Positions 1-12,809 of a stretch of DNA of 64,000 bases are shown here, one piece after another. Position 1 is the stretch's first letter. The number at the start of each line of letters is the position of its first letter. A program made the position numbers and the translations under genes. The DNA comes from Aphrophora alni (Eukaryota; Arthropoda; Insecta; Hemiptera; Aphrophoridae), in contig OY740774.1 in NCBI GenBank assembly GCA_963513935.1, positions 93,302,861 to 93,366,860 of the forward strand. The letters run 5' to 3'. A model generated the notes under the pieces. The model was not told where the DNA came from. It did no database searches and was given only the letters and a program-made list of their open reading frames with translations.

Positions 1-3000
1 CACAATTAAGCCTAATATAATGTATAAAATAAAGTAGAGAAACCTATAAGAGTGGTGGATATATGTAATAAACCAAGCCTAATTAAAGCTGAGGATTGAG
101 CATTGAGTTGTTTGTTAGTCAACTACTAATGTAAGAAATTAGTTCAATCTGATCATAGTGTATGTAGTACGAACACACATTTAAGCCTAATATAATGTAT
201 AAAATAAAGTAGAGAAATCTATAAGAGTGGGGGATAGATGTAATAAAACAAGCCTAATTAAAGCTGAGGATTGAGCATTGAGTTGTTTGTTAGTCAACTA
301 CTAATGTAAGAAATTAGTTCAACCTGATAATAGTGTATGTAGTACACCACACAATTAAGCCTAATATAATGTATAAAATAAAGTAGAGAAACCTATAAGA
401 GTGGGGGATAGATGTAATAAAACAAGCCTAATTAAAGCTGAGGATTGAGCAATGAGTTGTTTGTTAGTCAACTACTAATGTAAGAAATTAGTTCAACTTG
501 ATCATAGTGTATGTAGTACGAACACACATTTAAGCCTAATATAATGTATAAAATAAAGTAGAGAAATCTATAAGAGTGGGGGATAGATGTAATAAAACAA
601 GCCTAATTAAAGCTGAGGATTGAGCATTGAGTTGTTTGTTAGTCAACTACTAATGTAAGAAATTAGTTCAACTTGATCATAGTGTATGTAGTACGAACAC
701 ACATTTAAGCCTAATATAATGTATAAAATAAAGTAGAGAAATCTATAAGAGCGGTGGATATATGTAATAAACCAAGCCTAATTAAAGCTGAGGATTGAGC
801 ATTGAGTTGTTTGTTAGTCAACTACTAATGTAAGAAATTAGTTCAATCTGATCATAGTGTATGTAGTACGAACACACATTTAAGCCTAATATAATGTATA
901 AAATAAAATAGAGAAATCTATAAGAGTGGGGGATAGATGTAATAAAACAAGCCTAATTAAAGCTGAGGATTGAGCATTGAGTTGTTTGTTAGTCAACTAC
1001 TAATGTAAGAAATTAGTTCAACTTGATCATAGTGTATGTAGTACGAACACACATTTAAGCCTAATATAATGTATAAAATAAAGTAGAGAAATCTATAAGA
1101 GCGGTGGATATATGTAATAAACCAAGCCTAATTAAAGCTGAGGATTGAGCATTGAGTTGTTTGTTAGTCAACTACTAATGTAAGAAATTAGTTCAATCTG
1201 ATCATAGTGTATGTAGTACGAACACACATTTAAGCCTAATATAATGTATAAAATAAAATAAAGTAGAGAAACCTATAAGAGTGGGGGATAGATGTAATAA
1301 AACAAGCCTAATTAAAGCTGAGGATTGAGCATTGAGTTGTTTGTTAGTCAACTACTAATGTAAGAAATTAGTTCAACCTGATAATAGTCTATGTAGTACG
1401 AACACACATTTAACCGTAATATAATGTATAAAATAAAATAAAGTAGAGAAACCTATAAGAGTGGGGGATAGATGTAATAAAACAAGCCTAATTAAAGCTG
1501 AGGATTGAGCATTGAGTTGTTTGTTAGTCAACTACTAATGTAAGAAATTAGTTCAACTTGATCATAGTGTATGTAGTACGAACACACATTTAAGCCTAAT
1601 ATAATGTATAAAATAAAATAAAGTAGAGAAACCTATAAGAGTGGGGGATAGATGTAATAAAACAAGCCTAATTAAAGCTGAGGATTGAGCATTGAGTTGT
1701 TTGTTAGTCAACTACTAATGTAAGAAATTAGTTCAACCTGATAATAGTCTATGTAGTACGAACACACATTTAAGCCTAATATAATGTATAAAATAAAATA
1801 AAGTAGAGAAACCTATAAGAGTGGGGGATAGATGTAATAAAACAAGCCTAATTAAAGCTGAGGATTGAGCATTGAGTTGTTTGTTAGTCAACTACTAATG
1901 TAAGAAATTAGTTCAACTTGATCATAGTGTATGTAGTACGAACACACATTTAAGCCTAATATAATGTATAAAATAAAATAAAGTAGAGAAACCTATAAGA
2001 GTGGGGGATAGATGTAATAAAACAAGCCTAATTAAAGCTGAGGATTGAGCATTGAGTTGTTTGTTAGTCAACTACTAATGTAAGAAATTAGTTCAATCTG
2101 ATCATAGTGTATGTAGTACGAACACACATTTAAGCCTAATATAATGTATAAAATAAAATAAAGTAGAGAAACCTATAAGAGTGGGGGATAGATGTAATAA
2201 AACAAGCCTAATTAAAGCTGAGGATTGAGCATTGAGTTGTTTGTTAGTCAACTACTAATGTAAGAAATTAGTTCAACCTGATAATAGTCTATGTAGTACG
2301 AACACACATTTAAGCCTAATATAATGTATAAAATAAAATAAAGTAGAGAAACCTATAAGAGTGGGGGATAGATGTAATAAAACAAGCCTAATTAAAGCTG
2401 AGGATTGAGCATTGAGTTGTTTGTTAGTCAACTACTAATGTAAGAAATTAGTTCAACTTGATCATAGTGTATGTAGTACGAACACACATTTAAGCCTAAT
2501 ATAATGTATAAAATAAAATAAAGTAGAGAAACCTATAAGAGTGGGGGATAGATGTAATAAAACAAGCCTAATTAAAGCTGAGGATTGAGCATTGAGTTGT
2601 TTGTTAGTCAACTACTAATGTAAGAAATTAGTTCAACTTGATCATAGTGTATGTAGTACGAACACACATTTAAGCCTAATATAATGTATAAAATAAAATA
2701 AAGTAGAGAAACCTATAAGAGTGGGGGATAGATGTAATAAAACAAGCCTAATTAAAGCTGAGGATTGAGCATTGAGTTGTTTGTTAGTCAACTACTAATG
2801 TAAGAAATTAGTTCAACTTGATCATAGTGTATGTAGTACACCACACATTTAAGCCTAATATAATGTATAAAATAAAATAAAGTAGAGAAATCTATAAGAG
2901 TGGTGGATATATGTAATAAACCTAGCCTAATTAAAGCTGAGGATTGAGCATTGAGTTGTTTGTTAGTCAACTACTAATGTAAGAAATTAGTTCAACTTGA

Positions 3001-6000
3001 TCATAGTGTATGTAGTACACCACACATTTAAGCCTAATATAATGTATAAAATAAAATAAAGTAGAGAAACCTATAAGAGTGGGGGATAGATGTAATAAAA
3101 CCATCTAATTAAAGCTGAGGATTGAGCATTGAGTTGTTTGTTAGTCAACTACTAATGTAAGAAATTAGTTCAACTTGATCATAATGTATGTAGTACGAAC
3201 ACACATTTAAGCCTAATATAATGTATAAAATAAAATAAAGTAGAGAAACCTATAAGAGTGGGGGATAGATGTAATAAAACAAGCCTAATTAAAGCTGAGG
3301 ATTGAGCATTGAGTTGTTTGTTAGTCAACTACTAATGTAAGAAATTAGTTCAACTTGATAATAGTCTATGTAGTACGAACACACATTTAACCGTAATATA
3401 ATGTATAAAATAAAATAAAGTAGAGAAACCTATAAGAGTGGGGGATATATGTAATAAACCTAGCCTAATTAAAGCTGAAGATTGAGCAATGAGTTGTTTG
3501 TTAGTCAACTACTAATGTAAGAAATTAGTTCAACCTGATAATAGTGTATGTAGTACACCACACAATTAAGCCTAATATAATGTATAAAATAAAGTAGAGA
3601 AATCTATAAGAGTGGTGGATATATGTAATAAAACAAGCCTAATTAAAGCTGAGGATTGAGCATTGAGTTGTTTGTTAGTCAACTACTAATGTAAGAAATT
3701 AGTTCAACCTGATAATAGTGTATGTAGTACACCACACAATTAAGCCTAATATAATGTATAAAATAAAGTAGAGAAATCTATAAGAGTGGTGGATATATGT
3801 AATAAACCAAGCCTAATTAAAGCTGAGGATTGAGCATTGAGTTGTTTATTAGTCAACTACTAATGTAAGAAATTAGTTCAATCTGATCATAGTGTATGTA
3901 GTACGAACACACATTTAAGCCTAATATAATGTATAAAATAAAGTAGAGAAACCAATAAGAGTGGTGGATATATGTAATAAACCAAGCCTAATTAAAGCTG
4001 AGGATTGAGCATTGAGTTGTTTGTTAGTCAACTACTAATGTAAGAAATTAGTTCAATCTGATCATAGTGTATGTAGTACACCACACATTTAAGCCTAATA
4101 TAATGTATAAAATAAAATAAAGTAGAGAAACCTATAAGAGTGGGGGATAGATGTAATAAACCAAGCCTAATTAAAGCTGAGGATTGAGCAATGAGTTGTT
4201 TGTTAGTCAACTACTAATGTAAGAAATTAGTTCAATCTGATCATAGTGTATGTAGTACGAACACACATTTAAGCCTAATATAATGTATAAAATAAAGTAG
4301 AGAAACCTATAAGAGCGGTGGATATATGTAATAAACCAAGCCTAATTAAAGCTGAGGATTGAGCATTGAGTTGTTTGTTACTCAACTACTAATGTAAGAA
4401 ATTAGTTCAACCTGATAATAGTGTATGTAGTACACCACACAATTAAGCCTAATATAATGTATAAAATAAAGTAGAGAAATCTATAAGAGTGGTGGATATA
4501 TGTAATAAACCAAGCCTAATTAAAGCTGAAGATTGAGCAATGAGTTGTTTGTTAGTCAACTACTAATGTAAGAAATTAGTTCAACCTGATAATAGTGTAT
4601 GTAGTACACCACACAATTAAGCCTAATATAATGTATAAAATAAAGTAGAGAAATCTATAAGAGTGGTGGATATATGTAATAAAACAAGCCTAATTAAAGC
4701 TGAGGATTGAGCATTGAGTTGTTTGTTAGTCAACTACTAATGTAAGAAATTAGTTCAACCTGATAATAGTGTATGTAGTACACCACACAATTAAGCCTAA
4801 TATAATGTATAAAATAAAGTAGAGAAATCTATAAGAGTGGTGGATATATGTAATAAACCAAGCCTAATTAAAGCTGAGGATTGAGCATTGAGTTGTTTAT
4901 TAGTCAACTACTAATGTAAGAAATTAGTTCAATCTGATCATAGTGTATGTAGTACGAACACACATTTAAGCCTAATATAATGTATAAAATAAAGTAGAGA
5001 AACCAATAAGAGTGGTGGATATATGTAATAAACCAAGCCTAATTAAAGCTGAGGATTGAGCATTGAGTTGTTTGTTAGTCAACTACTAATGTAAGAAATT
5101 AGTTCAATCTGATCATAGTGTATGTAGTACGAACACACATTTAAGCCTAATATAATGTATAAAATAAAGTAGAGAAACCAATAAGAGCGGTGGATATATG
5201 TAATAAACCAAGCCTAATTAAAGCTGAGGATTGAGCATTGAGTTGTTTGTTACTCAACTACTAATGTAAGAAATTAGTTCAACCTGATAATAGTGTATGT
5301 AGTACACCACACAATTAAGCCTAATATAATGTATAAAATAAAGTAGAGAAATCTATAAGAGTGGGGGATATATGTAATAAAACAAGCCTAATTAAAGCTG
5401 AGGATTGAGCATTGAGTTGTTTGTTAGTCAACTACTAATGTAAGAAATTAGTTCAACTTGATCATAGTGTATGTAGTACGAACACACATTTAAGCCTAAT
5501 ATAATGTATAAAATAAAGTAGAGAAATCTATAAGAGCGGTGGATATATGTAATAAACCAAGCCTAATTAAAGCTGAGGATTGAGCATTGAGTTGTTTGTT
5601 AGTCAACTACTAATGTAAGAAATTAGTTCAACTTGATCATAGTCTATGTAGTACGAACACACATTTAAGCCTAATATAATGTATAAAATAAAGTAGAGAA
5701 ACCTATAAGAGTGGTGGATATATGTAATAAACCAAGCCTAATTAAAGCTGAAGATTGAGCAATGAGTTGTTTGTTAGTCAACTACTAATGTAAGAAATTA
5801 GTTCAACCTGATAATAGTGTATGTAGTACACCACACAATTAAGCCTAATATAATGTATAAAATAAAGTAGAGAAATCTATAAGAGTGGTGGATATATGTA
5901 ATAAAACAAGCCTAATTAAAGCTGAGGATTGAGCATTGAGTTGTTTGTTAGTCAACTACTAATGTAAGAAATTAGTTCAACCTGATAATAGTGTATGTAG

Positions 6001-6655
6001 TACACCACACAATTAAGCCTAATATAATGTATAAAATAAAGTAGAGAAATCTATAAGAGTGGTGGATATATGTAATAAACCAAGCCTAATTAAAGCTGAG
6101 GATTGAGCATTGAGTTGTTTATTAGTCAACTACTAATGTAAGAAATTAGTTCAATCTGATCATAGTGTATGTAGTACACCACACATTTAAGCCTAATATA
6201 ATGTATAAAATAAAGTAGAGAAACCAATAAGAGTGGTGGATATATGTAATAAACCAAGCCTAATTAAAGCTGAGGATTGAGCATTGAGTTGTTTATTAGT
6301 CAACTACTAATGTAAGAAATTAGTTCAATCTGATCATAGTGTATGTAGTACGAACACACATTTAAGCCTAATATAATGTATAAAATAAAGTAGAGAAATC
6401 TATAAGAGTGGGGGATATATGTAATAAAACAAGCCTAATTAAAGCTGAGGATTGAGCATTGAGTTGTTTGTTAGTCAACTACTAATGTAAGAAATTAGTT
6501 CAATCTGATCATAGTGTATGTAGTACGAACACACATTTAAGCCTAATATAATGTATAAAATAAAGTAGAGAAATCTATAAGAGCGGTGGATATATGTAAT
6601 AAACCTAGCCTAATTAAAGCTGAGGATTGAGTATTGAGTTGTTTGTTACTCAACT
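1..6655. repeat. Satellite DNA array, about 38 monomers of 175/180 bp
   Basis: A head-to-tail tandem array fills the left 6.65 kb. The landmark GTTGTTTGTTAGTCAAC recurs about 38 times, at steps of about 175 bp (for example 106, 281, 456) or 180 bp (1335, 1515, 1695 and on to 2775). The two lengths differ by a 5-bp AAAAT insertion just before AAGTAGAG. The 180-bp type forms a nearly continuous block at about 1240-3440, with 175-bp monomers on both sides and an occasional 180-bp one near 4110. Monomers are mostly above 95% identical by eye and differ at recurrent diagnostic positions, such as ACTTGATCATAGTGT versus ACCTGATAATAGTCT. The array ends abruptly inside a monomer at about 6655 and is open at position 1. 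The 60-residue reading frames inside single monomers are not credible genes. Centromeric or heterochromatic satellite is a reasonable inference, not shown. Confidence 0.97.
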
Positions 6656-7490
6656 ACTGACTCCACGCTTCCCTACTTCGTACCTACTCAAGACATACTC
6701 TCCTAGTACGATTAATAAGGTATAAACATAATTTGATTCCCAAATCAATTTGACACACTGCCAAAACAAGTGGAGAAGGGCTCTGCCCTATATCTCGCTA
6801 CGAAGATCAAAATTATAAATATTATATAAAAAAAAAGAACACACTTTGGCTAATTGCAGCCTACAAATTTTAGTTTAATACGAGTTTTGTGTTTCATGAC
6901 CGTAAGGGAAAATTATCGGAGAGTGTGGTGAATGGAGTGGTAGATTTTCAACTTTTATACCACCACGAAAATGGCCTTTATTTTAGACCAACAAGTTGAA
7001 TCTATTGTGATATCCCATCCAGTTCTTAATCTTTGGAAAGGTTAACAGTAAATGTAACAGCAATTTTACGATCACTCAAGAAAAGCGGTGCGATGTTGTA
7101 AGAGTGAAACAGTCCATTAAGCAGTGGACAGGAATTTATTGCAAAGTGACACACCCCCCTTTTACTCTGTAGGAAGAGCAGGAATAAAATATCCTTTACA
7201 CAAAAAGGTGTTTATTTGTGATACAAAAACATTTAAACATGTGTTTATGCAAAACGTATTTACTTATTTAACTTTTATTTAGGCCTGAACTTGTCAATTA
7301 CAGCCTATTAAAAGAAGAAGCAAAATATGATTCTGTCAAACATGGAATATAAAATATAGTGTCAGAGTTATCCCGGGACACTGTGATATTTTTTAATCGA
7401 TAGAAATAAACCTTGAAATGTTAATGATATTAATTGTATTTTTTAATAAAGTTGACAATTTGACTCATTTCCGTGAGTGCGATTCAAAAA
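6656..7490. other. AT-rich unique DNA beside the satellite
   Basis: The satellite breaks off at ACTCAACTACT and is followed by sequence that does not recur in the window. No reading frame of note and no TIRs were seen. I see nothing assignable here. Confidence 0.6.
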
Positions 7491-7741
7491 TCTATACTAT
7501 TATATAAATACTAATGGTATCTGTCTGTGTGTGTGTGTGTGTGTGTTACTCAATCACGTAAAAACTACTGGACCCATTGAGCTATAATTGTATATGGACA
7601 TTCTTAGGATCCCTTGTTAACACATAGGCTTATTTTTATTTAGAAATTTCATCAGGGCACCGCCCCACTGGCCTTGAAAACTCCCTTAACACTAAATACA
7701 AATATACATCAACCGGGTCCGAAGGATGGGTACTCTGCTAG
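7491..7741 (+). mobile_element. Short non-autonomous Helitron-like element
   Basis: The segment begins TCTATACTATTATATAAA directly after an A and ends in CTAG directly before a T. That is the Helitron signature of 5' TC, 3' CTRR and insertion between A and T. A (TG)n run at 7520-7546 follows the 5' end. It is followed by the wording common in insect non-autonomous elements of this type (ACTACTGGACCCATTGAGCT). About 10 bases before CTAG lies a GC-rich imperfect hairpin (GTCC-GAA-GGAT, with ACC/GGT outside). No coding capacity is present in 251 bp. Alternative: an unrelated short interspersed repeat that happens to share the ends. Confidence 0.6.
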
Positions 7742-10700
7742 TATCAAAAATAACCCTTATCGAGTAAAACCTCATTGAAAAGGTATTTTTAGACGAGTAA
7801 AATGAAGTGAAGAAAACATCTATACGACAATCCTATCCAAAATAGCGAGCAACAAATTGCCCAAACTATTACGATATTAAAATTAGAAACTTAAACTCAA
7901 AAAATTATTTTGCCATTGTACACATTTTGAATATTATGTACATGTGGCCCAACATTGACTAGAGTTATCATATATGATATACATGCATGTCGCCTAATAA
8001 ACACGTTTAAAATGATAGGTCACTGAATAAAGATTAACGCTTATTTTTAAAGTTGCCCTCTTTATCGGTAGAGAGAGGAACATTCGGAGTAACAATTCAA
8101 ATTTTGTTTTTAATTTTGTATATGTTATTAATCTAAAACAATTTTAAAACCTGCTGCCATTTTTCAATAAGGAATCGATTGTCTTAGTGTATTAGCCATT
8201 TCTAAAGCTTATATAACTATTTTGAGTTCAATCAGCTAAATAGTACGAAATCTAATATCCGGGTAGCTAAAAGTTTCCCTCTTTTGTTTTCGTTACAATT
8301 AATATCTTCTCGTTTTAGAACTCTTTGAAGTTTATACCTTATCCATTGTACTAAGGTTTATGATGTTTAAAATTGGCTATCAAAATGGAATTAATTCAAT
8401 TTCTAAAAAACTATAAATTATGAGACAAATAGTTTTTATACGATAATTTCAGTAACACAATAGGTTTTACATTCCCCCCTCCCAATTAACGTCAAAAGTT
8501 GGAGGGAGGCACTTTTAACCACCGTGTATATTCTTAAATTATTGTAAATTACGCTTAATTACCCATGTATTGATGATCAGTGCACATAGCACATTTTAGG
8601 GGATTCCAATAGAGATCCAATGTATTTAAAATACTACCAAATTGCACGCAATTACTTCTATGGGTAGTGTCAGTATACATTTCATAGTTTCAGAATTTAG
8701 TTACGAATTAGTAATATCGCAGTAGCTAGAATGTTCGTATTAAAAATTTACTAATATTATTATTTCTGGAACACAATAAGAAGATGTTCTAGACAAAAGT
8801 AAAAGATGTTTTCCCCAGTTTGTAGGTCAGTGTGAAATTTATAAAAGAGCTGTAGTTTCTTTAGCTTAGACGTTATCACGCCAAGTTATGGGAAGGAAGC
8901 TACACCATGTTCATGTTTATATCTTCATGTTTAGAATTAATATAGTGATAAAGATTTATTTGTACTTACAAAGTTCTTTCATTTATAATAAATTCTATAC
9001 ACTGAGTATGGTTTTGTTAATGAAGTAATGACACTTGTTAGGAATAAGTTAGATGTTAGATTATAACTTGTTACAATAGTGATTAAACAAGAAAGAGACT
9101 TAGCGTTTAAGAACAGGTATGCCGGGAGGTTTGGCTATGTGAATTGACAGCACAAAATGAGTAATTGTACAAATGCTGACTAAGCCTGCTGGTTTATTCA
9201 GTACTTGATGTTAAATGACAGTTGGGGAGGAAGCATGAAAAGATTTTCAATAACCAGGGAGCACAAAGAAAGGAGCTTATTCTGAGTTATTACCCGGGGG
9301 TGTGATCTTCCTATTGGAGAAGGGAACAGTGATGGATTTGGACTTGAGATTCAAGGAGTCTGGAGATAAGAAAAGTAAGGAAACTTATGTGTTCGAGTTT
9401 TATTTTAAAATTAAAGCTAAATCAAATTCAGCTTTCAATATTCTAAATTGGGGGAGATATGAAAACTTTACGTATTTTGTAACCTGGAAGTAAGAAATAA
9501 TCTTAGTAAAATGTATAGATAAATAAACAATTGTTTGTGTTTTGAAAAATATATATGGATATATGGTTTAGTTAATTAATTTTAAAATAAATACTTCTTG
9601 CAATAACAGATATTCCCAAGCGAATTATTTCTTTTTTCATTTTTATTTTCTTGTTTGTAATCCCCGCGTAACCACATTGGGAGCTAGGATTTCAAAAAAA
9701 AAATTCGAACAAACTTATGAATATAAAAAAATACATTAATAAAATACATCCTAAAGATTTAAACAAAACATTGTTTACAACTAGTAGTTCTGTAACAGTT
9801 GATCTCTTTCAAGAAATCGTTCTTGTAAAACCAGTGTGGTCCTGTATAATTGAAAGCATTTAGACTACCAAGAGGAGATCTACTCAGAATGGCCACAGTG
9901 GTCTACTGGCCACAGAGCCACAAGTTATTTTTAGTTTTTTTTTATTCCTTAAGGTCATCATCGCCTTAAGATCATCATTATAGAAGAAGGAAGAAAAGAA
10001 CATAAAGTATTGACTCTTAGCCTTAAAATATCCTAATAATATCAGGGTCAGAAGAGAACAAGAGTTGGTCAAAAGATACCTGATAGAAAAGATGAAAAAA
10101 TGGGATCTAACCCGAGACTACATAAACAAATTGTAGATTTAACCAGGGGCTCTCGACATTGCCATGCCCGTACTCTAGAATAAGTGAGCTCCTGAAGGTA
10201 GAACCTCTAATTATACAATTAGACTACTACTTAAGGAATAGAATATTGAAAATCTTATGACATTTTCAACGCATTTATGTTTTTTCGTCATACTGCTTCA
10301 AAAACAACTGTTTTCATACATCCATTGAGATGCCAAAGTTGTTCTTTTTAGTTCTAGGACTTAAAAACATCAGCTGAGTTCGAGGTCATCAGTTGTTACT
10401 TCGTTTATACGAATTAATTAACGTTTGTAATGAATCTATACAAACTAAGGACACTCTCGAATGTAAATAACAGATAAAACAGCTGTTACTATCGTTACAG
10501 TTAGGGTACCACTAACACAAACTAAACAGCTGTAATAGCTGCAAACTTGTGTAATTAAAACAAACTCTTGAAAGTAAATAGGTTAAAACATTTTAATTTT
10601 TGTGAAATTGTTTTCTTATATTGTTTGCAGTATAACGAAAAATATAGTTCATCACTAGTATCAAAAGAAGCTTTTCGATCCACGCTCATTTTCCTTGTTA

Positions 10701-12690
10701 AACTTGAGCATATATCGAACAGCTTCACCGTTGGTCCTAGTGATAAAATATACCACCTGTTTCGATTAAAAGTTTTTTACCTGGCCCAAAAATCATTAAA
10801 AGAAATAAACTACGCTATGCAAAATAGATGCCTTATTTGTCTTCAAAGTTTTTAGAAGAAATCCATTACTTAAAGCTGTTTACGGATTGATTAATAGACA
10901 TGGAAATCTGATTTTCAATCAAAATCAAATAGAAACCTATTCAATACACTTTTATCTAAAAACAAGTGTCGCATTTAATCTGTGTTGAATGTATTTATGT
11001 TAATTCACAAGGAAAACACTATTGACACAAATAAAGATAATAATCTTCGGAAACAAATTTTAAAACGTCTTTGAAAGGTTGATTATGGCGTTGAATTGCC
11101 TCGTTTTTCCAATTCACTGATTGAATAAAATACTTATTTATCATTCGACTGAATATTTTAAACAGGATATTAAATAAAATATAATGAATACTTTTTTTTT
11201 ATAATTAGATATTTATTTTCGAAGGCGAGATTTTATATTAACTTTGAATGCCTTCCGTATACCATTTGACAGAAGTTTAACTTTACTTTATGAACTCGTT
11301 AGAATGCAATCAAATTTAAACCAACCTACTTTCTACTGGAGTAAACAAAATGAAACACTGATCCTTTCGGTTGTTTTATAAACAAAGTTAATTATTTCGG
11401 ACTAATTTCTAAAACTCATTGTGTCAATAATTTAAATCACAGTATGATAATAACAATTTTTGACTAAATTTATTCTCAAAACTGAATATCTTGTACAATT
11501 TTTAATTAGACTTAAATAATTAGAAAATTATTGTAAATACTTTTTTACAAATATCGTATAAGTTTGTTTTTGAAAAGTTCAAATAAAAATAAATAAAATA
11601 ATAAAATGAAAAGTAAAAACAATTGGAAATGACATGGTCTTGTTACTTTCCTTAGAAGCTATGAAATACCACAGGTCATACTGAAAAATCTATCAGATAT
11701 TAATTTCTATTACTAATTTTCTAAAGCAAATAAAATAATTCCCATCATTTTTAAAACTAGTTGAACTGATTCACGGCCCAGACAAAGACCTTACCAAAAG
11801 ACTTCTACTCCGAAAGAAATCTAAATTAAAACAGGTAAAATGTTAAATTACAGAGTGTGAAATCCTCAGGAAAGATATAAACATGAGGAGACTCCTGATC
11901 ACGTGGTCTTAAAGGTGAAGCGCTAGAGATAGTCAGAATCGAACAAGAGGCCCTGTTACTTTCAGCTTAAGGTGAAACCGCAAGCATAGCGGGATCTATT
12001 ATCAGGTTAGTTAAGAGATTAGATGTAGATATTAGTGTATAACAGTATTCAAGCTAGGGAACGTAATAAGCCCGTGGTGGGTTACTTGTATAAGAATTGT
12101 ACAATTCCGACCATCCAATAAAAAAAAAAGAGTTGAATGATTTCTTAATTTTTGACTTAGTTGAACCATTATATAGGAGTATATGAGACAAGTTTGATTA
12201 AAATTGATTAAATAATGTTTAAGAAAAATTAATCTGATGTACGGATGCCTAATTTAAAAAAAAAAAATCTGAAACATGTAATCTCCACAGAAGCATTTTC
12301 ATCTTTTTTAAAATTGAAATCTACAATTTAAAAAAAAAATATCATATATTATTAACAATATTTCTTTCTTTATTTATTCATAAAAATATGAATCAAAACA
12401 ATGGCTGATAAATATGTGAGGTAAAAGCCAAATAGACTCGTTTATTGAAGTTACATTTTATTACAAAATCTCATCCTCAGTGCAGCTACAATGATATTGG
12501 CATGAAACTCACGATTACAATTCATATTGCTTTCTTGCTTAAGCCAGCGTGGAACAATACTTGGCATATTGACACAGTAAACATGATTGCTTGGCCAGGC
12601 TATTGTGTGGTCCTGTAATATGGCATCAGTCAAGGATAATACGTCCTTGGAACTTGCACAATCTATTCTGCTATTTACTTGGATGATTGA
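7742..12690. other. Anonymous AT-rich DNA
   Basis: About 5 kb with only short open frames (up to 95 codons at 10568-10855). They show no recognisable domain, no start context and no codon bias. A 63-codon frame at 9302 and a 60-codon minus-strand frame at 12451-12633 also lack a convincing homologue. Homopolymer runs are common. I see no gene. Confidence 0.5.
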
Positions 12691-12711
12691 GTATTTGTCA
12701 GGAGGCCATTT

Positions 12712-12809
12712 TCATATATATATATATATATATGTTTTTTAACAATATTTTTATTATATATATATATATATAAATATATATATATAATAAAAATATTGTT
12801 AAAAAACAT
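12712..12809. repeat. TA-rich perfect palindrome (hairpin)
   Basis: ATGTTTTTTAACAATATTT (from 12732) is mirrored by its exact reverse complement ending at 12809, with alternating TA tracts forming the inner arms. A single strand can fold into a hairpin of about 38 bp per arm. A further TA tract lies outside at 12714-12732. It could be a small foldback MITE, or a TA microsatellite that captured an inverted duplication. Confidence 0.85.

Noticed and set aside
2788..4210. 60-codon reading frames inside satellite monomers
   Set aside because: They exist only because some monomers are 180 bp (divisible by 3) and lack stops by chance. They are not maintained across monomers and have no protein signature.
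11880..12060. Possible tRNA-like stretch with GC-rich hairpin (GTGAAACCGCAAGC)
   Set aside because: No cloverleaf, no acceptor pairing and no matching A and B boxes.
12451..12660. Minus-strand frame with an HTIAW segment resembling the C-terminus of Penelope endonucleases, next to CTGAGGATGAG
   Set aside because: The resemblance rests on very few residues, there is no GIY or YIG motif, and no GAAA follows the CTGAGGA at the right distance.
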